A stretch of 17,569 nucleotides of DNA from Physocladia obscura (taxonomy: Eukaryota > Chytridiomycota > Chytridiomycetes > Chytridiales > Chytriomycetaceae): positions 1 through 17,569 of the forward strand of contig JADGJH010000514.1 of assembly GCA_027596945.1 (NCBI GenBank), in the 5' to 3' direction. The notes below the pieces were generated by a model. It did no database searches. It was given only the letters and a program-made list of their open reading frames with translations, and was not told the DNA's origin. Every line of letters starts with the position of its first letter. The first letter of the stretch is position 1. Position numbers and translations under genes: made by a program. Below are positions 1 through 9,955 of the stretch, one piece after another.

Positions 1-31
1 ATGTTAAATCAATACCATAATTTTATTTCAG

Positions 32-3000
32 ATTGAGTCTATCCAAACACTCGAGGGTCGTCACGTTGAATATGAAACAGTAATTAAAGCGGCTTATTCA
101 GATATTGAACAGCTTCGCTCTGAAGTCACTCAAAAAGCAAACGACCTTAGCTCTGCGAATGATTTAAACAAAACCCTTGCGTTATCTCTCCAAGAAATGG
201 CAAAGTCAGTTGAAGAATCGAAACAGCAACTCGCTGAGAAGGATCCTCAAATAAAAAAGTTGGCTGAATTCATGGAAATTAAAGCAGAAGAACGGTTGGA
301 GGCGATTCGCATTGAATTTTCAACGAAGTTGAACGCCTCAGAAAATTTTGTTGAATCATTGACTGAAACACAACGGATAATGGTATTTTTATTTTTTTTC
401 TAAAAGTTTGTTTTGAAAAAATCTATGCCTAGACTGAAAAAATCGCTGCATATGAAACTGACATTGCGAACGCGACGATGAAAAACTTTGAATTACGCAA
501 CGAAAATAAGGCATTGACTTCAAAAATTGCTGAAATAAAAAGCCAATTTGACGCGGTAACCGCAGCAAAAAAATCTTTTGAAGCATCTTGTCAAGAATCG
601 AATGCGAAAACCGAAAAAATGGCATCAGATCTTACAATTAAGGAGGGTAAAGTGTCTGATATGTTTGCGCAAATTGATTCTTTGACATACGAATTGAAGA
701 AATCGACTAAAGAGAATCAAGAAAACGAAAGAAAGATTGTTGAAATGGAGAAACTTGTTGCTAAAAAAACAGACAAGATAAAAAGTTTGGTATGCACGCT
801 TTGTTTATTATCCTTTGGACAACAAATTGAATGAATACTTTAACCAATGTAGGAGTGTCAGCTTGTTGAAACTAAAGAACGCGTTTCAAAACTCGAAACA
901 AATCTGGCCATCAGCGAAGACAACGAGTCGGACAGTTTTAGTGATCTTCGGAAAGCAAATGAGAAAATTTCAACGTTGAAATACGAGCTGAAGCATGCAG
1001 TTGAGCATTCCGAGGAATTGAACAATGAACTGCTGCGTTTGAGAGCGTCCAAGAAACACTCCAAGCAATCAGATGATGAAGTTAGCTTTGTATTTATATG
1101 TTTATGTAAACTAATATCTGTATTTTTTTCAGATTGTGAAAAATTCGGAACTACGTATTTCTGCATTGGAGGCTGAACTGGAAAACTCGCATCAAACTTT
1201 AGTTGAAAGGAATAAGTCATCGGACGAATTTTCAAAAGTAATCACTCAGCTGGAAATAGAAAGAAACGCGACTAGACTCGAAATGCTTCAAATGCAAGCT
1301 GAAAAATCAAGTTTCGAAAGTGCAACAAATGCAATGTCGAATCAATTCGAGTCTTTGAATGCGCAAATTTCAAAATTGACCGAAGAGCTGGAAATGAAAT
1401 CAAATGAAACCGTTCAACTGAATCAGCAACTTGATGACTATGTTTGTAAAAATTTTAATTTTTGGTTGCGTCTAGTTACTAATTAAATCCCAAATAAAGT
1501 CAGGGCTCATCAACGAAACTAATACCCGTGTATTATTGCTTGAACAGCAATTAAAATTTTCTAAAAAGCGAATTTCTGAACTTGAAGTCCAACAGCTTAA
1601 TTCCCTAGATGAATTAAAACAAACAAATCAGAGACTTCAAAGTGCTGCTGAAATGGAAGCAGGTCTGAAAGCTGCGCAGCAAGATAAAGAGGCGATAGAA
1701 GCACGTTTAAACGATCTCCTTCAGTCAACTGCAGAGTTAAAGGATGTTTTTGTTGCAGAAGGAACAAGCTATAAACAAAAACTTGCGTCTACAGAAAAAG
1801 AACTTGAATATGCGTTGAGCAAACTTAATGCAGCAAATGAAGATTTGAAGAACTCTGTGTCATCAAATAGTCATGCTACAGAAAGTTGCAAGCAGTTTGA
1901 CATGCAGATTAAGCGATTAGAGTCTGAGAAACAAGATCTGCAGAATCAATTGCAACATGCATTGGTAAATATATTTTTTTTCTGTGCTTTTCTTCTCACA
2001 TGTTAATTTCAAAAGGAGCAAGGAACTATCACGGCAAAAAACCTAGCTTTGTCACAAAATTCGTATCAATTTCTGGAAACCCAACTTAATTCTTTGAATG
2101 AAGAAAAATTAGATGCTTTAAGGAAGGATATTATTGAAATTAACGTTGGTCGAGATACTGCAAACCAGATTATTGAACAAAAATCAGAAGAAATCAAAAA
2201 TCAAAAGCAACAAATTGAAAATCTCAATCTGAAGTTGAAAGGTAATTATAATAATATAAATTATTTTCTTTGACATAATCACGCGCACACAACTCACTGA
2301 CTCAATGACGCTGTTTTTGAACAGAAAGTAACGATGAAAATGTTGAGCTGAGTACATCAGTAAGAATTTTCTTTTCTTCATTTTCTCTTATTTTGTATGT
2401 TATTATTGTTATACATATTCTTCAATAATTTTATTGGCTAATTTTTAGATGCAAGAAGCGAAAAACATCATCGAGGTGCTGACAGAGCGAGTAACTGCTT
2501 TTGAAAATCTTATATCAGCAAAAGATTTGGAAATTTTATCCCTTCAAAATAAAATAAATGAGTCACATCAAGTGATTCGCGAAAGCTCGAACAAGATTTC
2601 TGAACTTGAGCGCGCATTGGAAAACTCGCGAGTTGTGGAGAGTGAATATTCCGAAAAATTGGAAAAAACTGCCAAAAAATTGGAAATTCTTCTTGCAGAT
2701 TATGAAGAGATAAAAAGCCAAGTTTTGCAGCAACAGCAGACAATCGAATCCCTCGAAGATGAAAAACTTGCCATTCTTGAGACTGCAGACGAAAAAGACC
2801 GTAAAATCAAGGAGCTTTCTAATTCAATTGCAATCTTGGAGGCCAAACTTGAAATCGGAGATCGCGAATCAGCAACGGTGGAATTACTAACAAAAAAAGT
2901 TGGCGAACTTTCAGATATTCTGGCTAAGAATGATTTTACGATTAAGCAGTTTGAAGAAGCACTCATTTTGGCTCAAAAGCTGATGGACCAAAGAGATCAA

Positions 3001-4572
3001 CAAATTTCTGAGCTATGTGAAGCAAGTAGTGTCCATAAATTGCACGTCAATGAGCTGGAAGGCAAATTGTCAGATGCTATCGATCAAATTAAAAAACAAT
3101 TAGAGGATATGGATCAATCTAAAAAGATATTTGCTGAAAAAGAAACCCTACTTAAGTCTGACAAAGAAAGCCTCAATAAGCAAATCAAGGAAAGGGATGC
3201 CAGAGTATTGGAGTTGGAATCTAGATTGGTTATTGCAAAGAATCAGTTCGATGCTAACGGTGTAGAAATAGAATTACTAAAGGCTGAAATGTTGAGAATT
3301 ACTGAAAACAATGAATTAGCCGATAAATTACACACACGTATTGAAACTCTTCAGCAAAGCGAAATCGAACTTCAAAAAACTCTGAATGACCGTCAAATGA
3401 ATCTTTCAACTGCTGAAGCGAAAATTCTTGAGTTGGAACGCAAACTTGTTGTTGAGTCTGATCTACTTCGCAAACTACGTGCAGAAGAAGTTGAATCGCA
3501 TGTACAAATTGCCGAATTAACAACTGAAGGGTACAGAATGAAGCAGTTGCTTGCAGAACAAAGTGATGTTATCAGTTCGAAGGAATTAGGCATATTTGAA
3601 TTGCGCGACGAAAATTCGAAGTTAAAGGGAACTATTTCCAAAATTTCGTCAGAAATTAAAAATTTGGAAGATGAGAAGGTGAAACTCGTAGAAGCTGCCG
3701 CGAAAACTGCAAAATCTATAAGCGTACTTGAAACGGAGCTGGGAGATCTGAAAGCCAATCAAGTAGAGATTGAAGCAAGTAGAATTGCCGAAATTACAGC
3801 GAAAGATGCGATTATTAGTAATTTACAACTTTCTGTCAAGGTCTGTTTCCAATTTATTTTCTTGTACCAAACTCTTTCACTGGATAGTATTTAATATAAA
3901 CTTTAGGAACTTGACGGAAAAATTGAATTTATTACTTCTGAGAAGACCACATTAACTGAAAGCACCATTCAAAGAGATGCTGTAATTGCGGAAAACAAAG
4001 TTGAATTGAAATCTCTCACAGAAGAGCGAAATACTCTTTCAGAACAACTCGATATATTGCAAGAAGAAGTCGACTTATTAAAATCTACTGTTGATGATCT
4101 GCAGAATTCTGTTGAAGAAAAAGATTCAATTGTATCCGAGCTGGAATCGCGCGCACAGGAAAATGATGAACGAAACCAAACCATTCAAGACACTTCTATC
4201 AATTTGGCTCGCGAAAATAAAAAGCTTCTTCAAATGAAGAAAGCATTTGAAGTTAATATTCGAAAATTGGAAAAGCAGCTGGAAGCTGCACGCAGTGATG
4301 GATCAGTTGAAACAAATGTGCCAGTTCATGTTGAAGAAAATCAAACTACACCGAAAGGTTCAAAAAGGCCAGCTGTATCCAATAATACCTCTACAGGTCC
4401 ATCTAAGGTTGCTCGCACTGTCGAAAAGCCACAAGAAACACCGGCTGTATTGAATGGTTCAAATGCAGTTTCAGCCACTCAAGGCCAAGCCAAATATCGT
4501 CGGCGAACGACTATGGCTGCAAAAAAGCCAGACCAAGCTGCAGAAAATAAGGATCAATGCGCTCAACAGTGA
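32..4572 (+). CDS. Very long coiled-coil protein, C-terminal part (5' end outside window)
   Basis: About 1340 residues are visible, nearly all E/K/Q/L/S-rich heptad coiled coil, followed by a disordered basic tail of roughly 90 residues with nuclear-signal-like clusters (GSKRPAV, KYRRRTT, AAKKP). Exons that join in frame: 32-382, 433-789, 853-1080 (or to 1089), 1133-1441, 1500-1964, 2016-2241, 2325-2359, 2449-3840 and 3907-4572. The window opens inside an intron whose acceptor is at 30-31, so the N-terminus is missing. Most introns are phase 0; the 2242-2324 intron is phase 1. The 1442-1499 intron could instead be 1446-1503 (GTAAAA donor, CAG acceptor), which also keeps frame. No motor, GRIP or other named domain is visible. 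A nuclear-basket Mlp1/TPR-like or a spindle/centrosomal scaffold protein would fit the architecture, but this is inference because coiled coils match many families by composition alone. Confidence 0.85.
2325..2359 (+). other. 35-bp microexon of the coiled-coil gene
   Basis: A 35-base exon lies between an 83-bp intron (2242-2324, donor GGTAAT, acceptor AACAG) and an 89-bp intron (2360-2448, donor GTAAGA, acceptor TTTAG). It takes the reading frame from phase 1 back to phase 0 and adds S-N-D-E-N-V-E-L-S-T-S. Skipping it would shift the frame of the 464-codon exon that follows, so it should be constitutive. Confidence 0.7.
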
Positions 4573-5971
4573 AAAATTTTATATTATTTAATATGATAGG
4601 AGGTGTTTGGCTGTTTAAAAATAACTTTGTTTCAACTTTATTCAACTGAAATAAATGTTCCTTTATTTGTTGAATATTTTGTGCAATATGCTTGAAAGAA
4701 ATGTGCACTTTGCTAGAGTTGCCATGAATAGCAGGAATTATATTCTATGAAGCTGAAATTTAGTTTTTTACAGTAGAATCCAGCGATTGGTCTTTTTTCG
4801 TTTCTTGTAATCATTAAACGATTCATGATGTCTTGAAATTTCCAGGAAATTGGATTGGTTGGTAAAATCAGAAATTATTTGAAACTTTAGCGAACTAGAG
4901 AAAATGTGTTGCTTTGTCTCAGTCCTTGAAACAGAACTTTAAATACAGTACTAATAATTTATAAAAATCAAACTCAAATACTTGCAATAATTGTCAACTG
5001 TTCGGAAGTGCGGTTCACAAAGAATACATGTTTTCTTGCTTTGGAAAATATTGCGTTGCACAAAAATGATCGGGTGAATTACCAAAGCGTCGAACGCATT
5101 TGTCAAATTGGAATCGGGAATTGGAGATGCAGATGTATTATTAACAAAACAGGAATAAGTGCGGACAAAACAAAATAGAGAACCTGAAAACATATTGCAA
5201 TTAACAAGAGAGAAATCTTGTTTCAGAATTTTTAGCATTGTTGTCAATTTTTTACTGGTCAAGAACGTATAAAAATGTGCTGCTTCTGATCGCATTGTGA
5301 TCACCAAAAGGCATAATTGAATCTTACAGTCGTTTCACTTCATTTTAGGAATTGTGAGCTAAATGCTAAAAATAGAACGAAATTCGAAATAGTAGTAGCA
5401 AGAAAACTTAAGGTGAGTGCTATGGCCAAGCTGGCAACGTTATTTAAAAATTTAAAATAATAACAGTGAAAGAGACTGTAGTAAACTCAAGAAAACGCAA
5501 CGAAAAGAGGGGGTTATTTAGAGTAAAATTGGAGGAACTTTTGGAAAAGTAATAAAGAAATAGCAAAGTTTTTGAGAGGAAAAATTGTAAGTTTTGGAAA
5601 GTATCTCGACAAAAAATTGATTGAATATTGAAAACTGGTAAGTAAACAATTCCTAACATTTGATTTGGGACATACTTAGTAAAATCAATTTCTTGTTGAC
5701 ATTCGACTGTTGTCACCAGTAAATGGAGGTGAGTCCAGAAGTTTTTTAACAGTTTGATCTATCAGTTGAAATTTTGACAATTTTGCTTTTTATACTTTTA
5801 AGCTTGCACAACATTTTTGCACTGCTTCAACAGATATCAAACTTCATCAATAACTTATTTCTTTTTGCACCGCCTACGACACTGTCCCGACTTATATATT
5901 TACCATAGTCAAAACCAAATCAATTTTTCAAGCACCTCAGCCTTAAACAAGTAATTTAATCGCATTGTAAC
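4573..5971. other. Intergenic stretch without a convincing gene
   Basis: This AT-rich stretch holds the 3' UTR of the coiled-coil gene. Two minus-strand open frames cross it, 5307-4951 (118 codons with an ATG and a C-x-x-C near the end) and 5716-5444 (90 codons, beginning at GTG). Neither shows a recognisable domain or splice-supported extension. The 118-codon frame is somewhat long for sequence this AT-rich and could be a small hypothetical gene, but there is no positive evidence beyond its length. Confidence 0.4.
4650..4655 (+). terminator. Poly(A) signal of the coiled-coil gene
   Basis: A canonical AATAAA lies 78 bases after the stop codon and is followed by a T/GT-rich stretch, the usual arrangement for a cleavage and polyadenylation site. 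Confidence 0.6.
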
Positions 5972-6091
5972 GAGCCTGAAATCAATCCCGATGAAATTGT
6001 TTCTGGAGAAACGTATTTCAAGTCTATCGAAAATCAAGCAGATACATTTGCTGTAATTGAAGCAACGATCTCGTCACCTTCGCTCTATTGA
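5972..6091 (+). pseudogene. WOPR-domain fragment, inverted partial copy of the neighbouring WOPR gene
   Basis: Read on the plus strand, this stretch encodes D-E-I-V-S-GETYF-K-S-IE-N-QAD-T-F-AVIEATI and then stops at TGA 6089-6091. Residues 47-68 of the intact WOPR protein (encoded at 7586-6159, opposite strand) match it at 17 of 22 positions by eye, covering the very start of the WOPR domain. Homology ends after ATI. The rest of the domain (KRW, DG-WSPSR, SYY) is absent and there is no in-frame ATG just upstream. It therefore looks like a decayed or truncated paralogue. An AATAAA follows at 6119-6124. A small expressed exon of an otherwise unrecognised gene is the alternative. Confidence 0.6.
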
Positions 6092-6135
6092 TAAGTTTTT
6101 GTTTTTTCGAAAATAAAATAAATTCCAGAAATTTT

Positions 6136-6141
6136 TTTATT
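6136..6141 (-). terminator. Poly(A) signal of the WOPR gene
   Basis: An AATAAA on the minus strand lies 17 bases beyond the WOPR stop codon. It is close to the stop, but minus-strand poly(A) hexamers are otherwise sparse here. Confidence 0.4.
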
Positions 6142-6158
6142 CATTCCAGCGGAATACA

Positions 6159-7586
6159 CTAGAATGTGTCGCGATATCCTCCATTTGAATTTGGCGATAC
6201 CCAACTTTTGCTGTATTGTAAGAGTGTCCTTTGATATTCACTTTGATGATAATCAAATGGTCTTGCATACTTTTTTTCGAACTGCTGGTGAAGGAAATAG
6301 TTGTTACTAGAACTGTATAGATGGCAATTTTCATGGCTATTCGGTTCATAAATCTTTGGATAGTATTCTTCATCGTTTTTTGAGAAATTTGAGTTTGGCG
6401 GAGTAATTCTGAAATTCAAAATTTCATCGTTGCGCAGACGCTCGGCATACACTTGTTGACTAATATAATTCTGTTGATGATTCGATTCAAATATTTGTGG
6501 TCGTTTTTGAGGATATGTTGGGGTTTTGGAGGTTGTGTCGGCCTTTGTATTACAACCAGAAAGATTTTTCTCCAGTAGCGTCGCAAACTCTCGAGATTTA
6601 GTCATTCGAGAAAATTGGGCATCATAAAATGCTTTTCTAAATATTTTTATTCCCGTGCACGTCAGAACCGTTGTATAATTGCTTGTGATTTGCTTTGTAT
6701 GTCTCAAAACAGATATTTGCTTTGTATGTCTCAAAACAGATATTTGCTTATACAATTCAATGGCGTCTCTGGGAGTGTAATATGAAATAACACGATAGCG
6801 CTGTCCATCAGAACCTTTCATTGAAACGCTGCGCTTTGTTAATCCTGCTTTAGTTAAATAAGCGTGTATATGGGTAAAATTTGTTGTGTAACACCATTAT
6901 CAACAATTTGAGTTCCAGCCTTCAAAGTTTTTGATGTAAAAAGCGGTTGAACACCAGGAATAGCTGAATTTCTATGCCATTTCTCAGAAGGTGATGCCTT
7001 TTCGCTGACCTCTTCAATTTGACTGTATTATAAATATTTAATTTGATTTTTATTAATATTTAGACAAAATTTCACTCACCGATACAGTAAAAATGGCCCG
7101 TACACACGGGAAGGGGACCATTTCAACCCATCCTATATTTTTTGATTACTTCCACACAGAAAATATATGGGCAAAAAACTCACCCTCCATCTTTTTACGA
7201 AACGGCAACTTTCTGGGATTACAGCAACAGATCCACTTCGAACTTTGAACTGTGACATATCTACAGAGCTTCCGGTGAATGGAACTAAAATTTTTGCAAT
7301 TGTTGCCTCAATGACAGCCAGTGCATCAGCTTGATCCTCAATATATCCGAAGTAAGTTTCTCCAACAATATAATCTTCACTCTCTGTTAGTGTCACTTCT
7401 CTTTCTGCCTGCGGTACTGTAAGATTAGCAACAGAAATAGAATTTGTGGGAATGTAGGTTGAAGCTTTTTGGTTATAAATGGTGTTGGTCGAGGTATAAA
7501 TTTTGAAAATGATAAAGTTATTGTCTTTGCACTGCACTTAGCAAACACTAACGATTTGAGACGCCATAAGCTGAGTTTTGGTGCAT
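6159..7586 (-). CDS. WOPR-domain (Gti1/Pac2/Wor1 family) transcriptional regulator
   Basis: The product is about 394 residues, a fungal-specific DNA-binding regulator of the family that controls morphology, sporulation and nutrient switches (Wor1, Ryp1, Gti1, Pac2). Exons on the minus strand: 7586-7553, 7464-7184, 7132-7080, 7022-6895 and 6847-6159; all phases agree. The start ATG at 7586 (context AACCATGC) was chosen because its short exon splices in phase to the domain exon. WOPR box A shows GETYFGYIEDQADALAVIEA (residues 47-66), then VRSGSVAVIPE, VKRWR (101-105) and DGLKWSPSRVYGPFLLYR (106-123). Box B shows SMKGSDGQRYRVISYYTP (174-191). The C-terminal half is rich in N, Q, S and Y, usual for WOPR proteins. 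The position usually Thr in K-R-W-T-D-G is Arg here. It may bind DNA as a regulator in the nucleus; targets are not visible. Confidence 0.9.
6689..6742 (-). repeat. 27-bp perfect tandem duplication inside the WOPR gene
   Basis: Two identical 27-base units (6689-6715 and 6716-6742) lie head to tail, with the first eight bases nearly repeated again after them. In frame they duplicate Q-ISVLRHTK just after WOPR box B (about residues 200-218). Perfect nucleotide identity and a multiple-of-three length suggest a recent slippage event that kept the frame. Confidence 0.9.
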
Positions 7587-7628
7587 GGTTACTATGGTAT
7601 AAGGGTCACTGCGAATGTCTTGGAAAAA

Positions 7629-8620
7629 TTAATTAATCAAACGTGATAAAAAAGAACAGTCAAAAGTCCACAAACTTTGGCGTTCAAAACTCAAATCATC
7701 ACTGCTCCTGACATTACTGGAATCCGAATGGACTATATGGAAACCAAAGGAATGAAAGCCCGGAAGAGCGCCGTCGCATAATCTTTCTTCGTTTTTGTCG
7801 CCACCTGGAATTTCTTTGTCGAAACCTTGAAGAAAACAAAAGGAAAAAAGTTAAACATAAATTGAATAACAATTGACGAAAATAATTTGTTTCAATATGA
7901 CTTGATACCATCTCGTCATTGATTCTCTTACCATTAAGTCCCAGACTTCCGTTGGTGGTCAAAACTTGAGGCTTGGAGTATTCAAAATTTCTTCTCATGA
8001 TTTGATCGCCTCGCCATTGAAATGACTCCAGTTTGGAAAGTTCTTTTACTCCATAATTTGCGCAGATGTCTTGATAATTAAAAAAAAAAAAAATAAGCCA
8101 TAGGTAGAAAATTGAGTTAAAATATAAATGCATAGAAGGAATACACCCCACCAGTTCGAATATTTTTGGGAGCTATTTCTATGGAATGATTTACAATTTT
8201 CAACCATTGGTTTTCGTGATCCAAAAAACCTGAGTTTAAAGCAAAAAATAGTAAAAACTATAGAAGATAAAAAATAGAAACACGTTGTAAAAATGAAATG
8301 ACTCTAATTGCTTTTTGCGCTGAGGATGATTGTCATGATAAAGTTAAGACAGAGTGTCTCGAACCAGGTTCGGCTTTGCCGTAGCGTGAAGTATCAGGAA
8401 CAACTGGGCCAACAGTAGCGGGTCTCAAATTGTCACCAAGTATTCTTGACTGAGGTTTTGGAGCGATTGGCTCGTAATCAAGAGTGAAATCAATATGATG
8501 GTTCGTCACGCTTGGAGTATTTGTTGCGCGTGCAGTATTTGGCGTGACGGCTGATCTTTCTTTGTTCACACATACAGCGCGGAGATCATTGCTTGAGTTA
8601 AACTTGCGCATCTTATTCAT
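7629..8620 (-). CDS. Unrecognised 222-residue protein
   Basis: Four minus-strand exons, 8620-8365, 8229-8152, 8069-7932 and 7825-7629, join through three phase-1 introns (135, 82 and 106 bp) into a continuous 222-codon frame ending in TAA. Donors read GTTCGA, GTGGGG and GTAAGA. Acceptors read CTCAG, ATCAAG and TTCAAG. The protein starts MNKMRKFNSSNDLRA, has P-rich stretches (YEPIAPKPQSRILGDN, VGPVVPDTSRYGKAEPG), then FLDHENQWLKIVNH, DICANYGVKELSKLESFQW and a C-terminal GFDKEIPGGDKNEERLCDGA. It has no signal peptide or membrane segment, and no domain was recognised. It is probably soluble. Its stop lies 42 bp before the start of the WOPR gene on the same strand, so a shared transcript or a fused gene model is possible. 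The first two donors are weak, so those joins are the least certain. Confidence 0.6.
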
Positions 8621-8940
8621 AATCGTTACTGGCTGGATTGAGCTTGTCGATGAAACTTTGCTCTTTCAATTCCTCAAATTTGTTGCACTCTTTTTCAGTT
8701 TTGTAAATGTCATCACAATTTCGAGATTTATCTTTGGGCCCGCATTAATTCATTCGGATGTTCAAGAGGACTCGCAATTAAAATCGGCTACTTTAGCTCA
8801 AGATATTTTTGCAATTCTCTACCAGTTTAATCTTTGCTGGATACAAACTGTTCACATAACGGAAAATTTTTTGAGTCGAAGTTGTGATGATTCATTTTCA
8901 TTAAAAGAGGAAATAGTACCGGCCATATTTTTGATTCTCG
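8613..8940 (-). other. Coding-like minus-strand segment, structure unresolved
   Basis: From 8731 down to a TAA at 8615-8613 the minus strand encodes a hydrophilic stretch (CDDIYKTEKECNKFEELKEQ, then SFIDKLNPASNDYE) that overlaps the first codons of the 222-residue gene in another frame. Further upstream, 8940-8856 is open as RESKIWPVLFPLLMKMNHHN and onward. A phase-matched intron 8855-8732 (GTGAAC ... AAAG) would join the two. No start codon or upstream exon could be fixed. The long plus-strand frame across 8544-9068 is hydrophobic F/L-rich, as expected of an antisense shadow of K/E-rich coding, and was not called. Confidence 0.3.
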
Positions 8941-9266
8941 CTTATTTTAGATGTATTTCTATTTTTCAGCACACCGCAACTTTTTGTCAATCACGGAAAG
9001 TTAAAACCTTCACAAATGATACAATTTTTCCAACAATATCAGGGTTGGAAATTGGAAGGAAACCCTGAAAAATGAATAATTCATATCAAGAAAATAGACT
9101 TGTTGAAGCTGGAGATAAGCAAGTCGAACAAAATATGATACATTTGAGAGAATAAAATGTGAACAATTCAAGAAACAAATAAGAGAGATGCAAAAATTCA
9201 TAAAAGCATAGGTTTCCAATGCATATTATTTGAAGAGTGTTAGAGCCCTGATACTGTCTTCACATA

Positions 9267-9653
9267 ATGAAACCAATTGAATACATTGGAGTAGCAAGAT
9301 TGGCACAAAAAGACGTTCATTTTATCAACCGATTGATGTAAGAATTTTTTTCCAGTAAAGGTCCAATATTTTAAATTGTCATTTTCATTTCAATTTTTTG
9401 GTCGTTGGCAGAAATTCGGTTGGCGTAATGTTTCCTGCATTATAAATCTGATTCGCAGTTTTAATTTTTAACTCGTCAGTCGAACCGGGCACATGGTGAT
9501 TGGGGCAACAAGACAGTTGGAGCTGCTGCCGTAACCATTTTATTGAGAAATGAAATGCAAGCAAAGGCAGAAAAAAAAAGAAAAGACGCGGAAGCAAGCG
9601 AATGGTACGTGAAACGACCACGCGAATTGATAAGAATTCATTTATCAAGATGA
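9267..9653 (+). CDS. Possible small basic protein (about 85 residues), tentative
   Basis: An ATG at 9267 opens MKPIEYIGVARLAQKDVHF. The well-formed last exon, 9480-9653, encodes SNRAHGDWGNKTVGAAAVTI followed by a K/E/R-rich helix (QAKAEKKRKDAEASEW) and ends in TGA. The frames can be joined through 9267-9337, a 13-base microexon 9412-9424 and 9480-9653, with GTAAGA and GTAATG donors and CAG acceptors. A simpler join from a GTAGCA donor at 9291 also keeps frame. A plus-strand AATAAA follows at 9821. The product was not recognised. The minus strand across 9480-9385 is also open, so even the strand is uncertain. Confidence 0.35.
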
Positions 9654-9955
9654 AACAGCAAAGGGTTCAAAGTGGAAAGATAGGGGAAAATCTGACAAGT
9701 CGGGGAAATAGTTTCAAAAGGTTTCAAGGAAAAATGGTTGTAATGTTTTACAGTTTCACAAAAACACACAAAGGTATGTTGGTTTACAAACGGAATTATT
9801 ATTGTTTTATTATTGTAACAAATAAAGGTTAGTTTTACTGAAACACAAAGTCTATGATACAGTGGTACTGGAAAATGGTACAATTTTTGGGGGGAGGAAT
9901 TTTTTTAGTCTGACTTGAGGGATTTGTGCACGAAAAAAAATTTCACAGAGGAAAA
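9654..9955. other. Intergenic stretch upstream of the DJ-1-like gene
   Basis: It contains a plus-strand AATAAA at 9821-9826 that could end the possible small gene at 9267-9653, and short A- and T-runs just before the DJ-1-like start codon. No further gene was seen; open frames here show no family motif. Confidence 0.4.
9821..9826 (+). terminator. Candidate poly(A) signal
   Basis: A canonical AATAAA between the possible small plus-strand gene and the DJ-1-like gene. It is the only plus-strand hexamer between them, about 170 bases after the candidate stop at 9653. Confidence 0.3.

Noticed and set aside
1..4572. Firm identification of the coiled-coil protein as Mlp1/TPR, myosin or kinesin
   Set aside because: Only heptad coiled coil and a basic tail are visible; similarity of such sequences to named families is largely compositional, and the N-terminal domain is outside the window.
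5444..5716. 90-codon minus-strand frame
   Set aside because: It starts at GTG, is F/L-rich, and lies opposite an A-rich stretch; no motif or splice support.
8355..8375. GGTTCGA motif resembling a tRNA T-loop (minus strand), and a similar one near 9485
   Set aside because: No matching T-stem, acceptor stem or anticodon arm could be drawn around either site.
8544..9068. 174-codon plus-strand open frame, hydrophobic, membrane-protein-like
   Set aside because: Its start overlaps the first exon of the 222-residue minus-strand gene, and the F/L-rich composition is what antisense of K/E-rich coding produces; no family motif is present.
9385..9648. Minus-strand 87-codon frame ending GNITPTEFLPTTKKLK
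   Set aside because: Its C-terminal third looks protein-like, but the remainder is the reverse of a K/E/R-rich plus-strand exon and no upstream exon could be fitted. It is kept only as a competitor to the plus-strand model.
9602..9832. 76-codon plus-strand frame starting MVRETTTRIDK
   Set aside because: It overlaps the last exon of the possible small gene in another frame, and splicing from the GTACGT donor near 9605 creates an immediate stop. No family features.
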